A stretch of DNA of 64,000 nucleotides. Origin: Parasponia andersonii (taxonomy: Eukaryota > Streptophyta > Magnoliopsida > Rosales > Cannabaceae). Positions 12,774 to 23,861 of this stretch are shown here, one piece after another. Location: NCBI GenBank assembly GCA_002914805.1, contig JXTB01000625.1:95975-159974 (forward strand), read 5' to 3'. A model generated the notes under the pieces. The model saw nothing but the letters and a program-made list of their open reading frames with translations, ran no database searches and had not been told where the DNA came from. Position 1 is the first letter of the stretch, and the number at the start of each line of letters is the position of its first letter. A program made the position numbers and the translations under genes.

Positions 12774-13363
12774 TTAGTTTACTAGTTTTGAGTTTATTGC
12801 CATATGCTTTGGCAATTGCTTCATTTAATATTAGCAAGAACATAGTCGATACATCCATGATTAATGAATAGCATGTGAACCTTAAATCCTTGGAATATTA
12901 TGCATAATTTTTTCTCAATAATATACATTTTTTTTAAGGATTCTTTCAATAATTTTGTATGTACGTGTAAAGCAGCCTTTCTTTTCTTTTTTTTAAAAAA
13001 AAAAATGAAATGTTCATATAAAATAAGAAGGTTAATCTGAACGACATGTGATTAGACTACCATTTAGATTAATTTTAATCTTAGACGTTCATTTTGGATA
13101 AGTTTTTTTAACTGGGATTTACATGATTCCATGAAAAAGAGGTCTAAGATTGCTATTTTCCTATGATTTCAATACGATTATTTTATGAAGATTATAATTA
13201 TTATATTAAAATTTTGATGCGAACCTTATGTGACGTAAATTTTCGTTATTCATTTAGAAAATTAGAATTTATTACAAATAATTTTAATAATATTTACATG
13301 ACATGTAACTAAAAAAATGTTAGAAAATGACCTTGTATTTTATAATATTTTTTTTTTACAAAA

Positions 13364-13698
13364 ACTCATGTATTTTAAGAAATATAGGAAAATTCCTTTG
13401 GATTTGATCTTTTATTAAAAAAGTTTTACAATTTGGTTATTTTTGAAACTCGGTATTCTCATATTATTAAAATTAGGAAATTAATTGAAAAGACATAAAT
13501 GCCCTTAGTAAATATCCAAACACAAAGTAAAAATATAATATAAACCTAACTCTATCATATACTAAAATTAATTTTATCATTTCTTATTAACTTTTCTAAT
13601 TTATTTTATATAAAAAAGTCGGATTTTAAAAATAGTCATATTATTAAGCTTTTTAATTTAAAATTGAATTAAGTTCCTCATATTTCTTAAAACACGAG
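13364..13698. mobile_element. MITE family C, copy 1
   Basis: The left end (CATGTATTTTAAGAAATAT) and the reverse complement of the right end (CGTGTTTTAAGAAATATG) form a terminal inverted repeat of about 25 bp around a 335 bp AT-rich body. A second diverged copy is at 62601-63017 with the same internal phrases (CAAACACAAAGTAAAAAT and AAAAATAGTCA). Confidence 0.5.
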
Positions 13699-13879
13699 CG
13701 TTCTTGTGAAAAAGAAAATGAAAAATAGGAAAAAAAAATTGAAATAGTCATTTTAAAAGGAGTAATAAAGAGTTAGGTCCTATTATTCAATATTGACGGT
13801 ACTTTCGTCACTTCACATTTTACTGTGAAATTTTTTAACAAGACAGAAATACCCTCGCCGTTTTCACTATATTACCGAA

Positions 13880-14031
13880 ATGGCCCATTTGTTCGTCTCT
13901 TCGTCATCTTCATTTGTCCGGTGGGTGCCCTTATCCTCATACACTTTCGCCGTTTACTCTCCACACCGTCTACGCCTCTCTCCGTTGACCTCCGATCTTC
14001 TCTATTACTTGCCGCCGATCACATTCCTCGG
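13880..14031 (+). other. Possible 5'UTR exon upstream of the RABA5a gene
   Basis: This pyrimidine- and GC-richer segment stands out from the AT-rich flank and ends at a plausible donor (TCG followed by GTGACT). It could be a leader exon of the RABA5a transcript, and a further exon-like piece sits near 15646-15730. There is no protein evidence, so this rests on composition and splice-like sites only. Confidence 0.25.
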
Positions 14032-15816
14032 TGACTCTCTCTCTCTCTTTATATATATAGTTATGTGTATACATGATATATAGATATATTTATATTGTGC
14101 TCACATATGGCATTCCTGTTCTCTTACCGGATCCTATCACAAATTTCAAATGCCCTTATGAAATTGAACCTTTACTTTGATTCTTTCGCATTTGATTGTT
14201 TCAATTATATATATATTTCAGTCATTGTAATTTGAGACAAGTATTCTTGGTGGGTCTTTGTGGATCTTGAAATTTTCGATGTTCTTTGGGTGATTACGTT
14301 CTTATGTTACTAATTTCAGTTTTTTTTTTTTTTGGGGTGGGGATTTAGGTAACAATTTCTGGGTATGGTAATTCTGAATTAATTACCTTGTGGCAGGTTT
14401 GGACAAAGTTCAAGTCAATGATCTATTATTGGGTTCACAATCAGATAATGTGTACAATTCTAAAGATAAACTCCCTCAAGCATTTCTATGTCGGTTGTGT
14501 ACTTTTTGTTTAACGTTGATGAGATGTTAGTACTTTTTTTTCCCAATTGGATGTTTGGTAATTTTAGTTTATTTCAGAAAAAAAAAAAATGGAAGAATGG
14601 AAATTCTAATTCTGCAGCTAAAAGGGGCATTTTGGAGATAAGAAACGTGAGGGGTTCTCTTAAAATTGGTTGTCATGTAGAACATTGGATGAATTTGGGA
14701 GGGCTGAAGTGTTCCACAGTTAGATCTCCTAAATCTTGGTAGATATTAGATTGAGATGAAATAAGAACTTTCGATTTCCTTGCTTTTTCTTTTTCTTTTT
14801 TTTTTTTCCATTTTCCCCCAGGTTTCTAAGGAGAATCTCGTTTGGGTGACTAGAACATAAGTTGTTTATTTGGTTTCAATTAGAATCTATTCTCTCCTTG
14901 GTTTTGAAGATAAGTATAATGGTAAAAAGGGACTTAATTTCTGTATTAGGTTCGTTTTAGTTATTAATGGTATTTTGCAATCTGAAGTTGATCTATGAAG
15001 AGTCATGATTTGATTAAGATATAGTCCCAATATGATTGGAAGTTGGTTTCTAGAGCTTCATCCATATGTTTGTGAGGGGAATGGGTTGGAAAACTGGAGG
15101 TGTCGAACATAATCCCTGCTACTTCGTTATACTTATCTTGCCACTGTTATGAAATCAATCATGTAGGACCTCTATTATTGCAAGCCTATTGAGAACATTT
15201 CAATAATAGAGTAACGGAAGAAAACGACTCATCAACTTACATCTTAACTTATTCTATGAGCTTATTAGAGGAAGTTGAATTTAAAGGCTTAAAATGAATT
15301 TGCGTTAAAGCTTCACTAAAGCAAGATTTTAAAGAAGCTTAAAGAAGGGAATTACTCCATTTCTATCACTTAGTGTAAGAACATAGATTTCAAAGTTAGT
15401 TTGCATCAAATCACTCCTTTCTCATCTCCTCTTATATTCGTTTTTCAACTCATTTCAGTAAATGCAGGGAACATATTGAATTCATGAGTATTGTGTTAGG
15501 TGTTTGATAATTTTTCATCGAGGCAAAGAAGCTTCTGATTGATGTTTATAGTGAAATTTGATGTCATGACCTGGCAATCACTGGCATGCAAACTGACGTG
15601 ATGATGTTGTAAGAAGTCATTTAACGAACATCATTTTCTCCTAGGATTGATCCTAGAAGCATTAAGCTGGAGGGAGATCTGGAGTAGGAACTAGAAAGAA
15701 GCCAAAGTTCAAGCCAAACAGGGAATTGAGGTATTACCTATTTCTGGGGAAAGTTAAAGTTATTGCAGTGTGCATATGGATGTGTGTAACATGCTTGCAC
15801 AAAATACACTCTCCCT

Positions 15817-15990
15817 TGGCCAACTGAGGCTAGCTCAGTTGGTCTAAGGCTTGAGAGATATGTGTGTGAGTTGGGGAGATCAGGGTACAAGCTTTGGTAA
15901 TGTGTTATTTTTTTTCAAATTTATAGTATATGGTGGTCATTAGTTAAGCCTAAGTCCCGTTTTAAAAATAAAAAATAAAAAATAAAAATA
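15817..15990 (+). mobile_element. tRNA-derived SINE with target duplication
   Basis: A 174 bp element carries a good pol III A box (TAGCTCAGTTG at 15831) and a degenerate B box (GTACAAGCT near 15885). It ends in an AAAAATA-rich tail. It is flanked by a perfect 16 bp direct repeat, AAAATACACTCTCCCT, at 15801-15816 and 15991-16006, the target site duplication expected for LINE-mobilised SINEs. Confidence 0.8.
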
Positions 15991-16511
15991 AAAATACACT
16001 CTCCCTCTACAACCCTATAGAATTAGTCCATTAAAAATTGCATCATTATTATGTAACTCTTGATGCTCTTGTGACGCAACAGGGATCTTAAACCTGTGTC
16101 ACTTTTATGGAGAGCAAGATTGGAGTTTGACAATAAAGAAAGCCACCAGATAGACTTAAATATGTGCTGGAAGATGAAAGTGGAGCCAGAGATTTCCCCT
16201 TTCTTTCTTTCTTTCTTTTTTTTTTTCTTTTCCTTTTAAAATTTGGCTTCGTACAATTTTCTCAAAATTTGTTTTTTGCTGCATCCAAGTAATTACTGAA
16301 TGGCGCTTTTGATGCTTTATATACCTGCCTTACCTTCCAAGTTTCTTGAGTCAGCTGTTTCCTTCTTGTATGGGTAATTCCATGTCCTCATCTTGAACAT
16401 GGTAAAGTTTGATGTCTCGTAGGTTAAACATTAGTCCCGAAAGAACCAACTCCAGATGGCTACTCCTTACTAATATGGTTCCATAGGGTGACAATTCTGT
16501 GAAGGCTGACA

Positions 16512-17505
16512 ATGGCTTTTTATTCTGAGGAGGAAAAAACTGAGGATTATCTTTTCAAGATTGTTCTAATTGGTGACTCAGCTGTTGGAAAATCAAACTT
16601 GCTTGCAAGATTTGCTAGGGATGAGTTCTATCCTAATTCCAAGTCAACTATAGGAGTAGAATTCCAAACGCAGAAGATGGACATCAATGGAAAGGAAATT
16701 AAAGCACAGATATGGGACACAGCTGGTCAAGAGCGGTTCAGGGCTGTTACATCTGCATATTATAGAGGTGCTGTTGGAGCTCTTCTGGTGTATGATATAA
16801 GTAGGCGCCAGACATTTGAAAGCATTGGAAGATGGCTTAATGAACTTCATAGTAAGACTCTTGACAATCTTTCTTGCAGTTTTTTCTTGTGTCTTTCTGT
16901 GCTTATTTCTTGACAATAATCGTCCTCGCTCTTTTTTTCCCCCTTATCTTTTTGTGCTTATTCCTTGTGAGTCTGTTTTTTTTTTTAAAACTGTGGTGCT
17001 TTATTCTTGACGTAACATGGTTAGAGAATAGATCCATGATAGTGGTTAATTTTCTTTAACTTCCCTAGCTAAGTGTGTAGATTTGTTCTGTTGGTGGTTG
17101 AACCATGTTGCATGGATTTTAAACTTGATATAATGAGGTTTAACTGGATGAGTGTACAATTCAACAGCTCACTCCGACATGAATGTAGTTACAATACTTG
17201 TTGGCAACAAGTCAGATCTTAAGGATGCTAGGGAGGTTTCCACTGCTGAAGGCAAATCCTTGGCTGAAGCACAGGGTTTGTTTTTCATGGAAACATCGGC
17301 TCTCGATTCATCCAATGTCGTTGCTGCCTTTCAGACGGTTGTGAAAGAGATCTACCATATATTAAGCCGAAAAGTCATGATTTCTCAAGAGCTCAAGAAA
17401 CAAGATCCTACATGGGCGGGGAATGGAAAAACTGTGGTTTTACAGGGAGACGGGAATCAAGAAACAGACGTAGAGCCTAAAAAAGGTTGGTGCTGCTCAT
17501 CTTAA
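16512..17505 (+). CDS. RABA5a: Rab GTPase, RABA5a type
   Basis: This is a small GTPase of the plant Rab-A (Rab11-like) group, acting in membrane traffic around the trans-Golgi network and endosomes. Two exons, 16512-16851 and 17168-17505, join in phase 1 to give 225 residues. Visible motifs: P-loop GDSAVGKS at 21-28, switch I STIGVEF, WDTAGQE at 68-74, NKSD at 127-130 and ETSA at 155-158. A C-terminal CCSS is the double-cysteine prenylation site. The N-terminus MAFYSEEE and the [20 protein letters not shown] segment match RABA5a better than RABA5b-e. The single intron position after GRWLNELH fits the Rab-A family. The intron is 316 bp and T-rich. The CDS looks intact. Confidence 0.95.
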
Positions 17506-17953
17506 AGTTACACAACATGGATGTACGTTCTGAACTATGTTTCGCTGGTTCTAACAAGTCTCTAGTTTCCACTCTAGTTCTTCCACATTCTGTCTCCATG
17601 TGACGGGATCTCCTGGAGTTCATCGAATGTTAATTCAATTTTAATTGGTTCTCACTTTTTTTTTTCATGGGTGATTGATGCTTTGTAGAAGAGAAATTGA
17701 AGTAGAAAATGTAAATGCCGTGAAGGGGATTTAGAAAGCTATGTTATACCTTATACAACATTCAAATTTTTAGTTCTTATTTATTTATTTCATTACTAGG
17801 TCCTCTTGTACTTTTGCTTCTCTTTATCTTGTTCCCCCTTCTCCTTGCATAATAAGATCTCTTGCTTACTCTGAAGTTTTTTCTCGAAATGTCTTTGCTT
17901 ACTCTAATCAATTGCTTCTAATGAGGAATGAGAATACTGACTCTGTATAAAGT

Positions 17954-17954
<1 letters not shown>

Positions 17955-18002
<48 letters not shown>
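17955..18002. repeat. TA microsatellite
   Basis: Uninterrupted TA dinucleotides sit directly left of MITE copy 2. Similar TA tracts flank that element on the right (about 18209-18242) and the next copy at 18615-18650. Confidence 0.9.
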
Positions 18003-18003
<1 letters not shown>

Positions 18004-18206
18004 GGGCACTAATCTAGTAAGTTTTTTTTTAAAATATATCAATTTAGTCAATAAAAATTTATTATGCATATTTTTTTATAATAAAAAATTAAAAAATGAG
18101 AAGTAGTATTAATGATGTATTTTTTTTTATATATTTCATTATAGTCATTAGAATGCTGACAGATGATCTAATGGTTAAAAAAAAATACTTATAAAAAGAA
18201 TACCTC

Positions 18207-18210
<4 letters not shown>
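18004..18210 (+). mobile_element. MITE family A, copy 2
   Basis: The element starts GGGCACTAATC inside a TA tract and ends near ACCTCCTAA where TA repeats resume. It is shorter and more diverged than the others but keeps the phrases TTTATTATGCATA, ATTAATGATG and AGATGATCTAATGG. Confidence 0.65.
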
Positions 18211-18248
<38 letters not shown>

Positions 18249-18374
18249 AATATGCATTTTGTTTATGTCACTCCAAAAGTATGCATGCTTTGTTTGGAAG
18301 TGAATATATGCATTTTGTTCATGTCACTCTAGAAGTATGTATGCTTTGTTTGGAAGTGATTATATATATATAGA

Positions 18375-18612
18375 GGTTGCCAATCTAATAGGTATTTTTT
18401 TTCTTTACTTATAGGTAGGTATTTTTTTTTTAGTCGTTAGATCATCATCTAATAGTGATCTAATGGTTATAATGAAGTGTATGAAAAGACGTACATCATT
18501 AATGTTCTTTCTCTCTCTTATTTTTTATAATAAAAAAATATGCATACTAAATTTTCATTGGCCAAATTGATACCTTTGTATAGGTAAAAAAAAAAAATCT
18601 ACTGGATTAGTG

Positions 18613-18615
<3 letters not shown>
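18375..18615 (-). mobile_element. MITE family A, copy 3
   Basis: A copy in reverse orientation: it starts GGTTGCCAATC and ends GGATTAGTGCTC, again with TA tracts on both sides. It lies only 165 bp from copy 2. Between the two is a short duplicated phrase (ATGCATTTTGTTCATGTCACTC) that recurs to the right of copy 3. Confidence 0.75.
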
Positions 18616-18654
<39 letters not shown>

Positions 18655-18780
18655 TGCATTTTGTTCATGTCACTCCACAGATGTATGTGGTGTTTTGTTT
18701 GGAAGTGACTGAATGGAAGCAGAAGTAACCAAAGGGTGTATCAATCTTTTGAGTGAGTAGCAAAAAAAATGTTCACACTT

Positions 18781-18927
18781 GATACCCACGAGTGGTAGCT
18801 TATACGGCAGGCTTCCCTTACAAGAAGTAGGCGGAGTGGGGTTGGATCCGCACCCTTCCTCCTTCCCCCACTAACTTGTAACAATTGTATTTTAAAAATA
18901 AAAAATAAAAAATAAAAAATAAAAAAA
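18781..18927 (+). mobile_element. tRNA-derived SINE
   Basis: An A box (TAGCTTATACG at 18796) and a near-consensus B box (GTTGGATCC at 18841) lie 45 bp apart, followed by a tail of AAAAAT repeats like that of the SINE at 15817. I could not define a target duplication. The open frame on the opposite strand is not a gene. Confidence 0.6.
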
Positions 18928-19378
18928 CGTGAGAGATAAAAAGAAGCACATACGAAAGCAAAGCAAAGCAAAGACTCGGAGATCAGGAAAGCAGCCCAGC
19001 CGCCCAGCCATATGGGGAATTGCTTGGAAAGAAAATTGACAAGTGGCATAGTCCATGACAAAAAGAAATTAATAATGATAACCGGAAGCAGGTCATCGGG
19101 AATTGAACCCATATAAGCATGTGAAATGACAGAAACACCCTCTAGTCATGACGTGTCACGATCTTAGTGGTCTTTAACTATTCCATTGATCAATTTCACT
19201 TTTCACGGCACCATCACGCACCCAGTGAACCGTACCAAAACTGACCAAAAAGGCAAAAATCCCTTCCAGCACAACCCAAATTTTTAAAAAAAAAACAAAT
19301 TAGAATACTTAGTAACAACAACAAATTTCTTCTTTTCTATTTTATTAAAAACCTCATGCTTAACCGTGAGACGGCGTA

Positions 19379-19379
<1 letters not shown>

Positions 19380-19411
<32 letters not shown>

Positions 19412-19492
19412 AATATTTATTCGAATCTTGATCTTCCAGTTCGGAGTTGGACCTCGTTGTTTGATCGTAGAGAGAGAGAGAGAGAGAGAGAG
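19380..19492. repeat. GAAA and AG microsatellites in a likely 5'UTR
   Basis: A GAAA tetranucleotide run (about 19381-19412) and an AG run (19469-19492) lie 20-130 bp before the YIPPEE-like start codon, so they are probably transcribed. Purine-rich leader repeats are common in plant promoters and 5'UTRs. Confidence 0.8.
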
Positions 19493-19514
19493 TTGAGAGT
19501 TGTGGTGGTGTATG

Positions 19515-20015
19515 ATGGGGAGGCTTTATATTGAGAGTCTGAGTGGGGCTAAGATCTTCAAGTGCAAGTATTGCAAGGTCGACTCTGCGTCTCAAGACGA
19601 CATCGTTTCGAAGGACTTTCAGGGTCGTTACGGCAAAGCCTACCTCTTCAGGCATGCGTAAGCCCCTCCTCCCCTCTCCCCTCTTTAATCCTTATACTTA
19701 TTATCCCATCTTGTTTTAATTATCTCATAAAATTAATACGTATATATTTTTTTTCAAAATTCGGCATTTTTGTGATTTGATTGTATACTATCGATTCTAT
19801 TATTTGTACACAAAATTAGGTTTTGCATTGTTTTTGGTTTCTAACTGAGAATCCAATTAACTCATTTTGCTTGGGGAGAACAATATAAACATATGGGACA
19901 TGTTTATTAATAATCCGTAATATGAAATGAGTTTCAAAAGGAAGAAGTTGGGAAAGGAATGTGAAAGAATAAAAAATTGAGTCCATCTCTAATCAGTTTC
20001 GCTAAGGGCTTGTTT

Positions 20016-20064
<49 letters not shown>

Positions 20065-21772
20065 AATGAAAGGGAAGTTGAAGATCTTTCCAAGCAAATT
20101 CATCAGAAGATCCAGCCACTATTTTTCTTTTAAAAAACAAAAAATACTAAACAAAAGTGCATCCAAACAAGCTTGTATGTCGAGGATTTTCAAGTAAACA
20201 AATGGATGAGAAAGAAAGACACTTCTGCTCGTTAAGAGTTAGTAAACATGGCCTTAGAGTTGGTTTCTGTTTTTCTGTGTTGTTGAAATGTTACCAATTT
20301 TCTTTAGCCTAGGCGTAGTGATTGAAAAATTTGTTACGTAAGGAATTGCTTGCCTAGAATGGTTAGATTTAGGATTATGTATTCTAAACTGTCTGCGCTT
20401 GTTCGTACAATATCGAAACTTTGACGGTGTTATAGAGAGTATTCTGTTCTCATTGATGGGTTCTTGGATTAGCATCAGTCAACACGTACATGTTCCATTC
20501 ATACCCACAACATTGCTTTTTGGGTGATCATGTAAGAGTATAGGTGAGAATCTATATGCATTGGACTGATATAGTTCACTTTTTCCCTTCTTATGGGTTT
20601 GGCATTGCACATAAGTCCATACAAGTCAAACTGTTCATGACTAACTACTGAGCATTTCCAGGGTAAACATATCACTGGGACCGATTGAAGAGCGGCAACT
20701 CATCAGCGGTTTGCATACTGTGAATGACATCTATTGCAGCTCATGCCAACAGATACTGGGTTGGAGATATGTAAGTTGGAGAGTCCCCTTGACTTTGATT
20801 TTTTGTTATATTATCTACCAACACCCATTTCTTGAAAGAATGTAGAGGGAGAGTGGATATTCCGCTTGTGTAGTAATGGTGCTCAGAGGCAGATTGCATT
20901 ATATCTGTCTTGTAGAACTTGGAGTCTCACGGAATTAGCATTTTGTGCTGCATTAATTTTGAAGTTTGGACTTTACTGTCTCTTTCTTTTGTGATTTTGG
21001 TGCTGCTCTAGTTGCATACTGCATGTCTTCTAAAAATTCTACCTCCGCTTAGACTTTGAATGACCGTTATAAAGATTCATTACAATAATGCTTTTGTTGG
21101 TTGTAATGTAGAAGATACATTTCCACTATCTTGTAATTGTTATATTTATCGTTTCATCTTTTTCGTATATCTGGTTTTTTAGAGGTCCTAGCATGAGTTT
21201 GAGGTGTCTATGTGTGCTTAGTAGTATTACCAAGCATGAAGTTACTTCAATCTCTTTGGAGAGATGTACTGTTTGCTACTGAGATATCTGCATGTCTTAA
21301 GGGACAAGTCTGTCAACTTGAAAGCCACCACCTTAAAATATTTGCATTTAAAGAGTACGATGTATCTGAACTCTTCTCAATATTGAGTAATTGAGTTTCT
21401 GAAAAACACATGTTTCCAATTTTTGGTGTGGGAGGACATGATGACTTTTTGTCTCTTCTTTTGATCTCTTATCTTCAACCCCTTGTCTCTTGGATTTTCC
21501 GTGATAGGACAAGCAGCCAATGTTTCTTATTTATTTATTATCGTTTGTGTCAACTATGTGTTTATCCCTTACTTGAGGATCTAATCTTCTATGTTTTACG
21601 GTCTCTCTGTCACTTGTTTGCTATGCATAACAAAGATCTTGTTACAAACTAACTCATAGTTGCTATTTACTGATGCTCTTTACGATAGGAGAGGGCTTAT
21701 GAACCAAGCCAAAAGTACAAAGAAGGAATGTACATTCTGGAGAAGGAACGGATGTTAAAGGAGGGTTGGTGA
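19515..21772 (+). CDS. YIPPEE-like zinc-binding protein
   Basis: This small, highly conserved eukaryotic protein folds around one zinc ion; its exact role in plants is not settled. Three exons, 19515-19657, 20662-20770 and 21689-21772, give 111 residues; another ATG lies immediately before (19512), so 112 is possible. The family signature C-x2-C-x52-C-x2-C is exact: CKYC at 17-20 and CSSC at 73-76, with 52 residues between. GKAYLF, the GLHTVNDIYC region and the ERAYEPSQKYKEG segment are typical. The end, KEGW, resembles the short-type plant homologues (At4g27745-like) rather than the longer ones with an acidic tail. All introns are GT-AG. Confidence 0.92.
20018..20060. repeat. TA microsatellite in the YIPPEE-like intron 1
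   Basis: An uninterrupted TA tract lies inside the first intron. No MITE family A copy is inserted in it. Confidence 0.9.
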
Positions 21773-22234
21773 AGATCGACATCAAAAACATGGGAAGAAG
21801 AGTTGAACAGAGGCCATTTTTCATCAGTTCTGTACGTGAAACATAGATTGTGCAAGGAGACAATATAACAGTTTCTATAGGTTTATTATTGCTTCGAACT
21901 TTAAAAATTTTCTGATTGACGGTGCTGCATCATTTCAGAATTAATGAAATTGCCACCGTTTGCAACACATTCTGGTTTTATTACCCTCTTCTTGAATAAT
22001 CAGGCTAAGATGAATAAAGCGGGAAAAAAAAATTGAACTAGAGATTCAAACGAAAAATGAAGCTCAGCGTTGTTGTTATTATAGTCATTACTAATATTGT
22101 TGCTTTGATAGCTCAAAATTATTTGGTTAATCTTGTGTATTGACAAATTTGCACTTTCAAATCTAAAAGATCTAGCTTCCTCAATTTTGCGAAGTTCGTT
22201 GTTGTGTTATGTCTTAAGAATCGAGTTTGTGGGG

Positions 22235-22440
22235 TTAACGAAGTGGGTTGGCTCAAGTGACAAGAATACCCACTACGTAAGATTTCGGTCTTAGGTTCGA
22301 GTCACAACAAGATAGGTGTGAGAACCTATTATCCTAAGAGGTGACCTATTATCCTAAGAGGTGGGCGGTGATTAGGTAATAGTAAGTATAATATCAGTAG
22401 TTTAAGAAGCCATATATCAGTAGTTTAAGAAGCTGTGCAA
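22235..22440 (+). mobile_element. SINE-like element with internal short duplications
   Basis: A consensus pol III A box (TGGCTCAAGTG at 22249) and a perfect B box (GTTCGAGTC at 22295) mark a tRNA-derived SINE. Downstream are two small tandem duplications: CCTATTATCCTAAGAGGTG twice, then ATATCAGTAGTTTAAGAAGC twice. No A-rich tail or target duplication is evident, so the right edge is approximate. Confidence 0.55.
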
Positions 22441-23256
22441 TTGTAGAGTTAGAACCCTGAAGTCAGGTATTAAGAATACAAGAACAAAATCTAACCATCC
22501 TTCCTTGGAGAGACTAGACCACTCAACAGTAAAAATACTTGTACTTTTTGATGATGAGGAGGTTACCAACCATGACAATGATTTGAAAGCTAAAGCAATA
22601 AATCATCTCTTGGATAGGAGTCAAATTAAACACACTTAGGATTCAATTGAGGTTAAAGGTTCTCTGTTTACATATGTAAATCTTCATTATAAAACTTTGT
22701 TACAAGTGATAATGGGGTTTTTTTTTTTCGGCTGAAAAGGCTTTCACTTGTATCATTTCTGTGATATATTTGGTGCCGATATGCTAAAATGTGTATAGAA
22801 AATAGAAGGAAAAAAAAAAAAAGCGCTCCTTGCATTGAAAATACTACCTAGGAGACTAATAAAGGGTAAACAAATCGTTTTCTTTTGAATTTTGAAATTT
22901 TTTGTTTCTTTTTCATTTTATGCTAAGGTTTTAATCTAAACGAATAAACTGGATAAGCTTACAGAGGATACTTCTAGTACATTTTCTTAGGAGGCAGTTA
23001 ACTGGTCACGGGAGCTTAGCAGAAAAAAAACAAACGGTCACGGGACACTACCATCACGTGGCACCAGCTAAGTGGTCAACTTGAAAGAACTTTCATTTTT
23101 TTTTTTTAATCATGAAAGAACTTTCATTTTTGCATTTTCATCTGTTCACTTTTTGTTGTCTTTATAACGCATATGAAAGAACAATGAACGGAAAATTTAT
23201 TCAAAGTAAAATTTCCAATATCGATAATTTACTACAGGAATGACAATTTCATGGAA

Positions 23257-23288
<32 letters not shown>

Positions 23289-23861
23289 GAAATAAAGTAT
23301 GAGTTGCATTCTCCAACAGGAAAATAACACTGCTGAAAAACAATTTGCTATTGAACATGAATAACTATGCAGAGTTAGTCTTTTTAAGACTATCACACTA
23401 GTAAAACAATCAGACATTTCCATGTAATCTGCTGAAAAAACAGAACCGAAGAGGAACCCAAAAAAAAGGAAAAAAAAAAAGAAGACATACCTGATTGACA
23501 AGAACAAACAAATTTGCTGAATATTACAGCAGAGAAAAACAGGAAAAGAAGAAATAAACACTTCCCTTTTTATGTATGGCTCTCTCACCAGAGACACATA
23601 ATACAAATGATTCTATGCATATTCCGCAGTCTGATGATACATCTCAAATGAAATCTGAAGAGACGAAACCTTATACCAAAGTCAATCTCAAACCTTTCAA
23701 GAAATCCCTTTGTGAATTGCTCTCTGTAATATTCAAAACAGGCAAACCGAATTAGCTCTAATCGTGTTTTCCCATGAATGAAGTATCTCTCAATGTGTAC
23801 ACCTGCTTAGAAAATACACCTCATCTACATTAATCTTTTAACCATCCATTCGATGAACTTC
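22441..23861. other. Intergenic and 3' flank of the RNP gene
   Basis: No coding sequence is supported. The right part (about 23600-23861) probably belongs to the 3'UTR of the RNP gene on the minus strand. The long A-run near 23262 and phenylalanine-rich open frames across it are low complexity. Confidence 0.4.

Noticed and set aside
19284..19655. Minus-strand open frame over the YIPPEE-like first exon
   Set aside because: It is the antisense of the real exon plus microsatellites in its leader.
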